DNA of 64,000 nucleotides from Phylloscopus collybita (lineage: Eukaryota; Chordata; Aves; Passeriformes; Phylloscopidae). This document shows positions 35,601-48,500 of this stretch, one piece after another. How positions within the stretch are numbered: the stretch's first letter is position 1; the number at the start of each line of letters is the position of its first letter. Made by a program: the position numbers and the translations under genes. The notes below the pieces were generated by a model. That model did no database searches, had not been told where the DNA came from, and saw only the letters and a program-made list of their open reading frames with translations. The stretch covers positions 20,180,001 to 20,244,000 of the forward strand of contig JAJNNQ010000026.1 of the NCBI GenBank assembly GCA_027886175.1, written 5' to 3'.

Positions 35601-36426
35601 GAGACTGAGATTTCTTACAGGATGTACTTTTGTACCAGGTAACTGCATTGCAACAACAATAAATTATGTTTAGCATCATAAAGGCCTTATTTCAGGCACT
35701 TTAAATGCTTTGGATTCATGTGTCTGATAAGACAAAATTTCTGAATTTGAGATATCTTTCTCCTCCAACACAAATAGATCTTAGAGTCTACAGTTAGAAG
35801 TTTCATTAAGTCAAATGTTTAACAGAAACTTTTCTCTAGCTCATTTTGCTTTAATGAGGTAAAATTTCGTTTTATGGGACACACAGGCAAATACAACAAA
35901 TACACATTATAAAAGAATGGCACTTAATAGACTTCACTGAGACTGAGGCACAGACAACTATATTGATGACTCAGTCTTTCAAGTGAGACCTCACTGGTTT
36001 TAGATTACTCTTCTCTGACTGTTTCTCTGTGCATTTTCTTTTATTTCTCATTGTTTTTAATGTTCAATTCTGCAGTTCTTTCAAGTAGTCAAATCCACAC
36101 TGGCATAAAACCAATGCAAAAGGGTTCTGTTACTTTTAGCTACATTGTTTTCCTTTAAAAGTTATATACTCATATACATCCTATGCCTTACAAAATTGAG
36201 AGGGGGAGTAGTAGATACACAAACCCTTCTATTTCCTTCCAGTAGCATGAGGTAAATTGCACAATAAATCAATTTTTATGGATGCTGTTGACTTGCAACA
36301 TTTGCTGCTTTTAAAAATTAATAGCTGAAATAATGAACATCCTCGAAAACTCTCTGAACAGTCAGCTTGATTAATTTCCTGATATGAAAAGCAGTTGACA
36401 GGTGCAATATTCTCTGCTGAAATTTT

Positions 36427-36448
36427 TTGTAGTCTGATTAGACTACAA
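36427..36448. repeat. Inverted repeat, 9-bp arms
   Basis: TTGTAGTCT (36427-36435) and its exact complement (36440-36448) around the 4-nt loop GATT. No associated function. Confidence 0.8.
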
Positions 36449-39400
36449 TCTAAACCTATTCCAGTAACACAGGTTTGTTTGCTCTGGTTTTAATTTGTGC
36501 AAAACAAACAAACTTAAGTCCCATATTGTGCTTTGCCTAGACACCCATATACACATACATCCATAAAATATTCCTGCCTGTAAAATAAAATAAAGTTTAA
36601 TTTTTGTGCAAATATTATTCTGAAGTTGTAATAGCACTTCACAGTGCAAAGTGCAACTGGCACCTCTTCATATTATTGCATTATTGCCAAACTGATAAGG
36701 AATTCCTGGGTATAAGCAAATGTGCTCTGCATTTTGAGCATTTTCTAAATAGTGGTCCACTATTAGTGTCAAAGTGATGTAATCAGGAATACCTCCTTAG
36801 AATGAAATGTAGATTCACAGCTGCACCCCAGGGTGCATTTTCCATTTAGCCCCCTTTCTGGGTCTTACTGTTTATAGTCCGTTAATATAGGAGTTAAACA
36901 CAAAAAAAAATATAGCCATTTCTCTTTTTTTTCTTCTAGAGTTGGAATTAAATAATGCTGTTCTCTAAAATGGGAAACATTTGGGATAGATTTCTATCTA
37001 GTTAGGATAAAAAAAAAGACATCTAAAATATTTCAGTTAATCATTTAATCAATGTTTAAATTTTTAAATGTTTATAAAATTTAAAATATCTGAAATTTCA
37101 TGCCATCCCATGTTCTTTATTGTCCTGCTTTTTTATTGCTGAGATATAGGTCTGAAATAATCAAGACAAATGCCTGAAGTCATAATTAATGGGGCTGCCT
37201 GAGATATTCAGATGATCCAGGTGACTCCATCCTGCACCAGAAGCAGTGAATGGACATAGAATCTTCACTTTCAATGAATAAAGGTCATCAGTTCCTCAAC
37301 TATATACAATCTCTGCTACCTGAAGATCCTTTAAAATTAGCTCTTGAGAGGAATGTCTGCATGAAAAAATAAGCAAAATATGTTTTCAGTCTGAATGGAA
37401 CCAATTTGATGTTCCTTCTTATTTTTCATGACATTAAGGTCCATGGAATCTCCCTGTATACCTATGGGAGTTTTTTACTGTTACTCAGGAGTTTTCTCTG
37501 CTGATTAACAAATTCAGTGTTCCTGTGAGAGAAAACTGAGGAGGCATGTCTTGTTCAGTCACTCAAGTAAATAAAGCTATAGAAGAATGTGTGAGACTGA
37601 AGGAAACCTTGGTAAAAGTTTCAGTTGGCAGATGGGAATATCATCTATGTTGCTGTCGAAGATTTCCAAGATAATAAATATTTCTCTCTTGATAATCACA
37701 TTAGATAACTTCTCCATCAGCAGCTCTTGCAACTGTTAAGTGTCTGGGGGGTTTGTAGATTAACAAGATGTCAAGGCTGGTCTTTACTGTAGTCTTACAA
37801 AATAACGGGAAACACTCAAGGGAGTCTGCTTCAACAGAATTCATTAAATTTCTCAAATATGCAGAGGAATTACAGAGAGATAGCTAATAAAACTATGCAA
37901 TCTGTTTGTCAGATATGTCAAAAAAATATTAATTTACAAAAAGTAGACATTTCCACTTCAACATGAGGGCAGTTTTTAGGGTAAGACTTTCAAATGCATA
38001 CACAGTCCATCAAAATAAGGTATCAGAGGACAAAGGAACAGGTAGCAGGGCAAGATGGGCTTAGAAACATGATTCTAGAGAAAAATATAAAACTCACCAG
38101 GAATAAAGAAGCATGAAAATAAACTTCTAGATAACAGTGTAGGCAAAGTGAGATTTTATGTGAAGATTTTAGCTTTGCTCAAATAAAATTACCTTTGTCC
38201 CCAGAGGACTAAGACATCTTCCCAAGTAAAGAGAAACATCAGGTTCTTTAGCATCTGCAAATATATTATTGCTAAGTGATAAATTCTGGCTCTGTTTAGA
38301 CAAAGCTGAAGACTGGGGGATTATTGAGTTTTCAGAAACATCCTGCTTGCAAACCAGCAGAAGTCTTCAGGCAGCAGTGTGCTTTTCAGTGTCTCTTGGC
38401 TTGACTGGAGAAAGGAATAGCTTATGTCACCCAGGGTAACTTGCTCACAGATGCAAATTAATTAGAATAGTAGAGATGGAAACCCTACACATAGCTGGTC
38501 TCATCCTCCTCTCAGGAGCCTCTACACCCATAATTTTTCTCTTCTCTTGTATCGCCATTGCACCTGAATAACACAGCAGCATACTCTGATGCTGAGTACA
38601 TTTGTAAAGGCTCTGCAATCACTTCCTCCTAAGCACACCAGTTCTGTATCACATATGTCCATTTACTACCCCAAATTAGTCTGAACATTTGCTTAGGTTA
38701 TGAAACATTGATTTTCATGGCCCAGAGAGGGGGACAGGGGACATTGCCATCTCAAAATCAGAAAAAAAGGCAAAGAGTTGAAATTGGCACTGTATAAATT
38801 AAAGTACACCACAAGCAGTGCCAGAAAAGCATGTCACTGAGCAGAATAATAGTCTTTCAAGTTAAATAATGATGCCAGTAGGAATGCAGGAGGCCAGAGT
38901 CAAACAAAAAACATCTACTTATTCATAACCCAATTCTAAACTTTTGTTCCCTGACTCAGAATAAGCACCCACAAATGTTAACTCCAAATTTATTGATAAC
39001 TCAAGATGGAAGGGCACTTCATATTTTATGATTAATTATGGACAGATTGAGAACAAGGAAGCTGTTCTGACAAGCTCCTTGGGTCATGAGGAAAGAGAAT
39101 ATACCCAGATATGCCCAGCTGTCAGCTTTGCTGGAGGCATTGACCCCAGGGAACCAACTTAAGGCACAGCAACATGAAGATGGAAGCAACACTAAGGAGA
39201 CTGAAAGAATGTCTGTTTCACATCTTAATTGCTTGAGCTATTAAACAAACACATCTGGTGTTGATGTCTCTGGAATACTGTACTTTTTGTGTATCACATA
39301 TGCCTCTGTGTTAATGCTTTTATAAGCTGCTCACTTTGGGCTTGGAGACATAGGCTGCTAGCTTTTTTTTTTTTTTTTTATTTAATCTTCTAATGCAAAA

Positions 39401-40590
39401 CTTATAGGTACTTATTTGGTGATTTCATTTTATTTGTTTTTTACCCTCAGCCTTTTGGGGCTTGCCTATTTCATTGTCTATCCATTTGCCTCCTGCCGCG
39501 TCTGCTTTCCCAGTTTGTTCAAGAGAAATTAGCAAAATTAAATAAAGAAAAATTCCACTCTGGCAGGCATGAATTTGTTAGAGTGAGTTAAAGGAGACAA
39601 GTTTGCACAATTTCATTATGAAGCCAAGTAATTGCTAAAAGAGATGCTGCCTCTTATTTGCTCAATAATACTTTTATACATTTCAAGCATTATGAAGAAT
39701 TGATTTGATAAAAATATCCTTGGACAATTATGACCTTGAGTTGACTTTTGTGGAGGAATTTGCTGGGTCTAATCTAAAAAGAAATGGAGACTATGGAGAA
39801 TTTGTATTTGTAAGGTGACAAATTTGCACAGACATACAGAATAAAAGCTATTGATATTTTTTTCAAAGTGTTACAGGCTACAAAAGGCATTTCCACTTGG
39901 CTTTCTGAAAATTTCTTATACTCCTTAACCTTTAAAGATGTAAAGTAATGATAAAAATCACATGTATATTATAGGGGGCTGAGATTGTTAATTACTTTTT
40001 AGTCAAGGATACTAAAAAGGCACAATCCTATGTTGTTATCTGACAAAGTGAAAATGTCAGGCTACAGAAATGTATTTTGGCTAATATTTTGGTCTCTTTT
40101 TGTGAAATAATGCATAAAAGACTGCATTTCCCTCAAGAACAGCTTAACTGCTTATTCCATAAGAATGGGAAGCATTTCTTGTTATCCCAATAAAATATGC
40201 TGTATTATCCTACCCAAACTGTATCTGCTGCATAGCCTGAATACACACCAATGATGTTTTGTCAACAACAGAGCCAGCAACATTTTTTCTGAACACAAAA
40301 CATTTTCCTGAGTAAATGTGTCTATAAATAGCATATATGAATCTTTTTTTCCACTTACAGTGATATAGATAAAAGAGTGACTCAAGATTCTTGAAAGTCA
40401 ATATTATATGTTCCTGTAGTTTCAATATATTTCTTATAAATATTTTAGTGGCTTTATTTAGTTATCTTTCCTTCTGCAAAGTTGCTATAAAAGCAAATTA
40501 TGTAAGAAAGTTATAGTTTTAAGGTTTGGGTGGGGAGAGCAGGGGGCAGGGATGTTTTTTCCCAAATGTAATTTCTCATACAATTAAAGT

Positions 40591-40647
40591 ATTTATTTAT
40601 TTATTTACTTGCTTACTTACTTATTTACTTATTTATTATTTATTATA
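40591..40647. repeat. (ATTT)n / (ACTT)n tetranucleotide repeat
   Basis: Runs of ATTTATTTATTT change into ACTTGCTTACTTACTT and back to ATTTACTTATTTATT. An interrupted microsatellite, probably variable in length between individuals. Confidence 0.92.
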
Positions 40648-42212
40648 AGATTTAGAATTAAGTTCAGACTAGTGAATCTAAATTTTGGGGTACTGAATTT
40701 TCAGAGTGGAATTATATACCTTAACTTCCATTAAAGCTGTCCTGCCATTTACTCTACACCAACAACACTTGCAACATTCACAGTTTGATTGCATTTGTAT
40801 CTATGAAAAGTTCATTTTAGCATTGTTTAAATGGAAAACAAATTTCAGCTGGCAATGAATATAATTTACACTGCTGTGTTACTCTATCATATTCATGCAG
40901 TGGCATTTGGTAACATTTACATCATTCGCAATGGGGTTATGTTAGTGTTAATGAAAAGCTAAAGCAAACATTTAGCCTTTTGTCAGTTTGAAAGCTAACA
41001 AGAAACACAAAAATCTAAGACTAAATTTCTAGGATTGTTCTATAACAAGGTAATTTTTCAACTATCCCTGTCCCCAGGACTTCCAAGGAGAATGCCTGGG
41101 TGTAATTGTGCCTTTTGTTTACATAGAGGAGCAAGAAAAACGGAAAATATTCCAACAAAGATTAGTGGCTATTATATCACTGCAGTTTCTGCCTGTACAA
41201 ACACAACAGTCTAAACACATCTTTAATGTCAGCTACCTGTGTCAACTCTTTGCAGCACCTGGAGATACGTAAATGCATGGAAATAGCAGCTGCCTTTTTT
41301 TCCCTCCTATATATAAGCATTTTCTTTAATTAACTCAGTGTCTCTGATGACTAGTTATAAGAATTATCTAAAAGTACACAGTTTAAATTTGGATACTCAT
41401 CCTTGTATTTTGGCACCATTTTCAGAAGACCTCAGTTCAACAAGGCTTTCTGTAAACTGCATTAGTCTTCTCCAAATCAGTGACATTCTATATGGTTTTC
41501 CTTATAAAATCTACATAACAAATGAAAAGTCTTCAATGTTTATGAAATTAGTGTCACTCAACTACTTATAAACCTCTATGCTACAGATATTCTGAGGGAT
41601 AACAAAAAGATATCAAATTTTTACTTTGTAGCAATTTTCATTTGTTGAAAGAATTAAGAAAATACTGAATTAAGTGTAAATATAAAGAGAAATTAAAAAA
41701 TTGAATCATTCTGGTCATTACACCTTGCCTGACGAAAAACCAACAAAACCACAGTCACACAGTCAATTCCAGCGGCTGTGAGGTAGTCTTTTTGAATTAA
41801 AAACTCTTCTTCAGATTAATTTTATTCCGTAGACAACAAACCTCATTAAAATATTGCTGACACGTAGTATTTTAAGATAATTAGAAATATTTTTATGAGA
41901 AGTCCAAAATTTATGTAGTATAATGATATGCATAAATTGTAACAGTAACTGAACTGAAGGACAAAATAGCATATTCCAATTTAAAAATGTCATATTTCAA
42001 TAGTATTTTCTACTAATGTGGATAATGTGTGCTCACAAAAAATACAACAGGACTGACAAACTAAGGAAGTGACATTGTTCATCAATTTAGTCTGTTGTAG
42101 GATCAAAACCTGATTTACCCTGTTTTCAATAACAAGCTGGGAGAAGGTTTCCTGTCTTAGGTTCAGCATAGAACCCAGTGCTTGGGAGGCTGCTGACACA
42201 CAACAACAGGCC

Positions 42213-42218
42213 ACTCCT
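42213..42218. repeat. Target-site duplication, left copy
   Basis: ACTCCT immediately left of the solo LTR. It is identical to 42531-42536 on the right. Confidence 0.92.
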
Positions 42219-42305
42219 TGTCACTGTGGGACACAATGAATGAGACGCAGGCTCGTGATTCAGGAGGCTGCTGCGTGGACTCCTCAGGGAGGAGGAGCCA
42301 CCAGG

Positions 42306-42311
42306 TTTATT
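42306..42311 (-). terminator. Poly(A) signal AATAAA of the ERVK-like LTR
   Basis: TTTATT on the plus strand, AATAAA on the LTR's sense strand, 10 bases downstream of the TATA box. Cleavage is expected some 15-25 bases further, within about 42280-42292. Confidence 0.75.
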
Positions 42312-42321
42312 TTCCAAACCT

Positions 42322-42329
42322 CTTTTATA
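42322..42329 (-). promoter_or_regulatory. TATA box (TATAAAAG) of the ERVK-like LTR
   Basis: CTTTTATA on the plus strand gives a near-consensus TATAAAAG on the minus strand. Transcription would start about 25-30 bases downstream, near 42292-42300, i.e. at or just past AATAAA. Whether it is active today cannot be told. Confidence 0.7.
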
Positions 42330-42530
42330 CCTTTTACAAATGTGCCCACCTTAGAGGTGGGACCTCTGGAACCATTGGTCACTCGCAGAGAGCCTCATGC
42401 GAAGTCTCTCCTCTGGGAAAGCGTGTGGAAAACAAGATAGTTCATAAAGAGTGACTTTGTTTACTCGTTTAGGTCCCTGGAAACAGAATTTCTTAAAACC
42501 AAAACATGGCAGGCATGAATTGTGGCAACA

Positions 42531-42536
42531 ACTCCT
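42531..42536. repeat. Target-site duplication, right copy
   Basis: ACTCCT immediately right of the solo LTR, identical to 42213-42218. Confidence 0.92.
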
Positions 42537-45500
42537 GTTTCTTTCATCACTTTCAATATATTTGAGGCCACCTTTCTCTCTGCAGAAGACCACTTTTCAA
42601 AGACCACATTTTCAAAGTCTCTGCTAATTCTGATGGTTGGGTTTTGTTTGGGTGTTGGAGGGAGTTTTTCAAGAGCTCCTGTTTTAGTGACAGTATCATA
42701 TCTGTTCCCAAAGTAGAACAGAAAATAGAACCAAGTAGTAGGGGAAATGTAAATATTACCTTCTATGTGTTATATATTACACTTTGGTAAATAAATACCT
42801 ACAGGAGTCTTACCTGCTTTTGCAACAAGGTCTAAAATCAACTGTGCAATTTCATTGCACTGTATATTTATGCAGGGTAATTTTGCAATTTTGCACGAAA
42901 AATATGTATCTCAACTGCATTACCTGACACTTGTCTTCAGTTAATTCCTTTTGATATACTTTGAGTGGTTCTTTTTTCATTAGGACCATTTCCAATTCCA
43001 TTTGCATCCTTAAAATCCTTACTTTATACTATGTTCATCTAAACGCAATTGTTTATGATCCACAAAGAAATATATTGCCTACTTTGCTGACCTTGTCAGT
43101 AAACAAAAGTACTGGACAGTATCACATAGAAACAGCCTCCTACAAGGAAGATTCTGTCCTTCTTCAGTAAAAAATCATTTTACTAATTTCTTCTGGACTA
43201 CATTTTCTTTCTTTCAATATTAGAATATTTCGGTCATGTGCAAAATTTTGCTAAAATACTACATATGTCTCCATTATATGTTTTACAATCGTCCTCTTCA
43301 GGAATTAAAGTGGTGGGGTTTAAGCACATTTGCTCTTAGCAAAATCAGGTCTGCCTTCTCTGGGCTTCCATAAAATGACTGTTTAAAAATGTATCATAAA
43401 AATGCTGCCATATCTTCATTGGTACCAAGTCTGACTGATTCATCTACAACTCAACAATTTTACTTTGCTTCTAATTTCACTACCTATTTTTTTAAATAAA
43501 ATTATAGTGTGTTTGCCCTTCTACAATCTTGTAGGACTGCCCTAGAATTCTTAAACATAATTAATAATGGTTTAAAGATAGTTCTGGCTTAGTTAATTTC
43601 ATCACATCCTGACATCTTGGCTACTTCAAAGTTATTTAATATTCTCTGACCTGTCCTTTCATTCTTCTGACCTATTCTCCTAACTCTTGTTAAAATTAAT
43701 TGTGTTAAAAATTAGCCATTATAATTTAACTTGCAAAAATCACCTTTTGTTCATGCAAATAATGTATGAAGGGAAGCTAGTCTTTGAAAAACAGGGAGCC
43801 CAAGCTAATTTAATTCAATAAAAAGTTGATACTGATAGCTGCAGCAACTGAAAACCAATCCCAATACACATACAGGTAATGTAAAGTTCCCTATATTAGT
43901 TTAATATACAGTGGGAGGATGAGGTCGGAAGGGCCATTTATTCTTATGGTTCTGCAAGATCTTTGATTTCTCCAGAATTTTCCACAGAGCACTAGATGAT
44001 TTATTTATTTTTTCAGCATGGACATTCTGTCTGGAAAAATTTGTTTCAAATAATCAATTTATGCGATATTTGCCTCCCAAAGCAGTAACAAATATTAACT
44101 GCCACCAAGGGCTGTATTTCAAATGGCACTTTGGATATAAAGAACATTTTAGACCAATGAGCAATTTGCCAGGAATATATCAATTTTCTCTACCATCTTC
44201 TTACAGAAAGCCCCAAAATAAATGTGGTTGCATAGCTTTTCCTCTCTCCTTTTTGTTATCCTGTGGCCTCTGATGTCTGGCTTTATGGGACATGCACAAC
44301 ATGATTTGTGCTTTTATTGTAGTCCTTTATGTAAGTTATTACTTTGCTTTTTAAGAAGGAGCATCACTCCTCTAATGAACCCAGCAGTACACTGCAACCG
44401 AACCCCAAACCTATGTCAGTGTATAGAGTCAGAGGTTCTTCTGTCTAGTCTTGCCATTGGAAGTTAATTTTCACTATTAGACCTTCAACCACCGCACTAG
44501 ATAATTGACCTCGGAGTTTACTCTGAGGGGGGACTTAATCAACTGCATCAAAAGTGGATGCCATTGGACAATACACAAGATAATCAGTTATTTTGGGAGT
44601 AAGAAAGCACCCAATGCACTCCTTGATCTAATTCTTCTATGGGGGGGAGGCTCTGAAAAAGTTAATGGAATTTCTTCTTCATCTTTGCAGGTCATCTTCA
44701 ATTTATCACTATGAAATCAAATCTTTTGAGAGCACCACCATTAACCTCCACTAGCTTAGATACATCCATCAAGTCCTCATTCTGTTTATCATTATTATCA
44801 GGGAAGTCATTGCTCTTCAAACCACTGTGACTATTAAATTCCTACACATTTTAAAACCTATTTTATCCATAAAACTCAGAAAAGCTGCAACATCCACAGA
44901 TTTTCATGAGGCATATAAATGAGTACCTTGTGACTTTACATTCTTTTGAAATATCATCTGTGGTAGTATATTTAGCATGTCTAGATAAGAAATCTACACT
45001 AAATAAAGGCCAAACTTCCTTTGAATAAAAATACTAGTTTCTCTCCTCCTTTCTTAACTCTTCCCTTTAAAGAATGTTTCAACAAAATATCATGCATTTG
45101 AAAGACATTTCAAGTGATTGATTCAGCAACCATGTCATCTATTCTCCACTCAGTGGGTGCCAATAACTCCTTTTAATATCAGTGAAAGTTGTGTGCATGC
45201 ACTTATAATAGAATGTACTCCCACAGTAGAGATTAAAGGTTTTCATAGAAACTGCAGATCTATACACTCTTCTTCTGTAATTAATATCCCTTAAGATAGG
45301 AAAAAACTTCAACAACCTGGGTGTCAACAACTAATGGCAACAGAATAGACTCAGCCAAACAAAAAAATTAAAATACTATCATCTTTTGACTTACATGTTT
45401 AATCTCACTTGTTTTCAAGCAGTGAACACTTTCAGTGGCTCCTACTTACGGGTCAAACATCTCCATGTCGCACAATCTCTTATATCATTGTAATCTGACA

Positions 45501-48500
45501 GCTTAAACATTGCAGGTATAATGGGGTATTTTGTACTAGGTGCAAAAATTACTATAGCCTATAGACAAGCACAAAGCATCCAAAAAATAAATTAAATAAA
45601 TTCTCAGATATTTATGTTTGGGAGCACGCCAATCTAGTCACGGAATTAATATATTTACCTATAACAGTTTGAGATTATCTCTGTGCACTGTGCTCCCTTC
45701 CCCAGAGATACACGATACTCCATGCCCCATTAGCCAGTTTGGGAATAGCTTAAGATTCATTGCCAGGAAGGGTTTCCCCTATAAAATTTATATTAAAACC
45801 ACAAGAGGTACAAGTGCTGAGAACCACATCACAAAAGCAGAACATGAGAAGGTATCCCAAGCAAGCATAGAAAAGAGCCAAAACATCCAAGGTGGTCAAC
45901 ACAGCAGTTTTTGGAGGGATGGACTCACAGTAAACTTGGGGGCTGCTTCTCGGGAGACCAGTAAGAGTTCCTTCCATGGACAGAATGCTCTGATCAAACT
46001 GTCCACTTGATTAGGTTACTCTTATCTTCATGGCCAGTGTCAAAAGTGTAAGAGGTATAAAACCCTTCGTAGTGGAAAAGTGAAGGTGTTCACAACTCTT
46101 TCTATCATCTTATGTTTATGGTGGGAGATGAAAGAGGTTACGTGAAAATAGAAACTCAAAAAAAGAGTTCACAACACTTATTCAACTAGTTAGCCTCAAG
46201 TGGATTTGAGAGAGGAACAACACTTAGTCTGGCTAAAACATACAACCAATTCCTGATGCTTTAACTCACTCATTCGACACAACATAGTCAGGTGTACTTC
46301 TCCAGGGTGTTAAAGACTGAAAGTAAAGGGAGTACACACCCTCACATCAGCAGTAAGGGGTGAGAAAAGTCAACTCCAGCAAAGGCACTGGATTTTTATT
46401 TCCCAGTCTGTTAGATACTGTGCCCCTTTTCCAGGTCCAGCCAGTGGCAGAGCTTGGTGCATGTACCAAAGATGCAAAATGCACACACACAATGTAAGTA
46501 CACACAGTAAGACAAGGGGAAGAGCAAGGTCTTTACTAGCAGCCCCATTAACATAATCAGCATTTACACAATGGAGAACACCACAGAAAGCATCATCTTG
46601 CTCCTCATTTCCAGACTTTGAAGGTTAAAGCTCACAAGGACAACAATCTTGGTTCAAAATGTTGTTCTAATTTCTGGATCATCTCTAAATTTTAGCATGA
46701 ATTTGTAATTTTTGGCCTCCAGATCTCACAGCCTTGGTCTCTGCAGAAGTTGGTCTTCTACTTTCAGGCTAATCCAGCTTGTTAAAGTTCCCTAGAAAAT
46801 ATACCCACACATTCACACAGCCAGTCTTCTCTGTCCCCTCTCCTCTGTTTTTCACACTTGTTCCTCCCGGATCCACTTCAAATACACACCCCTTTCCCCA
46901 GCATGTAGATCATCCTCTGAACACTCTATAACAACTTTTGCACATCCTCACCACCCCCTTTCTACATTCCATAATACATTTCACACAATCCTTCAAGCCA
47001 TCAAATACTACAGGTATTTGCTCTTTCCAGTAAGGCTCAGCATTATCCTGCTTTCCCTTGTTCCCATCAGTTACAAGGTTCTAGCAATATATCATAATGT
47101 TATATAGGAGTGGTTTTTCTATGGCTTATCAGTCCACAATATGAAGCCCTCTGTAACATTTCCACTATCTACCATTGCTCAAGTTTGCATTTCTGAGTCT
47201 TTAATTTACTTATTTTCCTGTCTCTTCTCTTTGTCTCTTAAGCTGAATAGGCATTGATCATGCGTCTGTAACAGACCAGCTAGCCTTGCACGCCTCTTAT
47301 GACACACTGAGGTCTTCAATCAGTTGCCAGGCCAGAACACAGCATGTAACTTTAGCCTGTAAATGTTTGCAGTGACACCTGCCCAGCAGGTGGCTGAGGT
47401 TCTGGTTCATTAGAGCAATCCTTTAAGCAGGACTTTCATACACTTCCATGCAAGAGACTTCATCCTGTACAGACTGAATATGATTTTAGGCTAAGACTGT
47501 AAAAGGAGATTTCTTATGTTCTGGTAAGGTTTGCAAACCAGGTGAGGATGCTACTGTCAATAGAGGCCACTGTGTGGCTTTTAAGGTTAGACCTCAGCTC
47601 TATACAGCTGAGATGTTGGCACACAGCACAGCTATAGCTGGTTTTGCAGAAAGCATTAATGAGATGTCTGATGTCACATTTATTACTTCAGAAGATCTGC
47701 AGGGGTGCATAGATAACCCATCAAAGACAGAAAAGTTCTGTGGAAAAGATTTTGCTCTGTTTGATTCTATGAGATTCTCAACACTACCTTAAAGGCTATT
47801 CCCCAGAACAGTGGGTTTTGGCCCAATGCACTGACATAATTATTCCTATTTCTATATCCCAGTGTCAGCAGAAAATGTAAAACAACACAAAGAGCAATAA
47901 TTCACAGAATTTTTTTTGTTTGTTTCCTTTACCTTACACAAATATGAAGCAACTGATCAATTTCTAACATTCTCCTTCTTTTCCCAGCCCCTGCAGTAGT
48001 ATTTCACTTACTGGTGAAATTCTGCTTACCAATTCCATAGGCCACACATCCTGTGTCATTTTAAATATATCTCCCCTTACTTTCTCTCACTCCTATTTAT
48101 TTCTTCCTCTTTTTTCTTTGGAAAAGATAATTTTTCTAAGATACACTTTTATATTTTATTGAAATAAATTAAAACTACATTAAGTATAAGGAAGAAATAT
48201 TTTAAAAGAAAAGAATCCCACTTAAGTCTACAGTCCAATAGCCATTGGCTTTGGATGAAATATTTTTGGTTAACTTCTGTTTTATCTCATTAAGTTGTTT
48301 GATTTTAAATGCATCATGGTGATATAAGTAGCACTTAATCAAATAAAGCATCTACATATTTCCATTCATTTTAAGAAAAAAAATCTATGAAAACCTAAAA
48401 AAATGTTTACAACTACAAAATTGAAGTAGTTGAATCTTCAGCTTTGGTAAGAAACAACTGTCTTGTGATGTTCTACTTTAATCTGTCAATCTATTTCAGG

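Larger units (their letters stand above)
32611..42212. other. Unique AT-rich non-coding DNA; conserved-looking stretches near 39.5 and 40.8 kb
   Basis: About 9.6 kb without a gene or classified transposon. It is T-rich around 33970-34220, with a T17 run at 39363-39379 and a TTTA/TTAC repeat at 40591-40647. Two stretches, about 39490-39760 and 40730-41000, are free of simple repeats and dense in homeodomain-like ATTA/TAAT words and long mixed AT words. I flag them as candidate conserved non-coding elements only. A hairpin with 9-bp arms lies at 36427-36448. Confidence 0.45.
42219..42530 (-). mobile_element. Solo LTR of an endogenous retrovirus, 312 bp, 6-bp TSD (ERVK-like)
   Basis: The boundaries are exact. 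The element begins TGTCACTGTGG and ends TGTGGCAACA on the plus strand (TG...CA), and both sides carry the same hexamer ACTCCT. A 6-bp duplication is typical of class II (ERVK/alpha- and betaretrovirus-like) integrases. Sense is minus: a TATAAAAG box (complement of 42322-42329) is followed after 10 bases by AATAAA (complement of 42306-42311). U3 then occupies about 200 bp and R-U5 about 90-110 bp. Such a short LTR with the poly(A) signal just after the TATA box implies a very short R, as in avian leukosis-type viruses. No gag-pol-env sequence flanks it, so the internal part was lost by LTR-LTR recombination. It is somewhat CpG-richer than its surroundings. Perfect TSDs suggest fairly recent insertion. 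Small open frames across it are not genes. Confidence 0.9.

Noticed and set aside
45618..46010. 130-codon open frame starting MGARQSS, considered as a gag-like start
   Set aside because: The resemblance is limited to a few N-terminal residues. The rest has no zinc knuckle, capsid-like region or neighbouring pol, and it is within the range expected of a chance frame.
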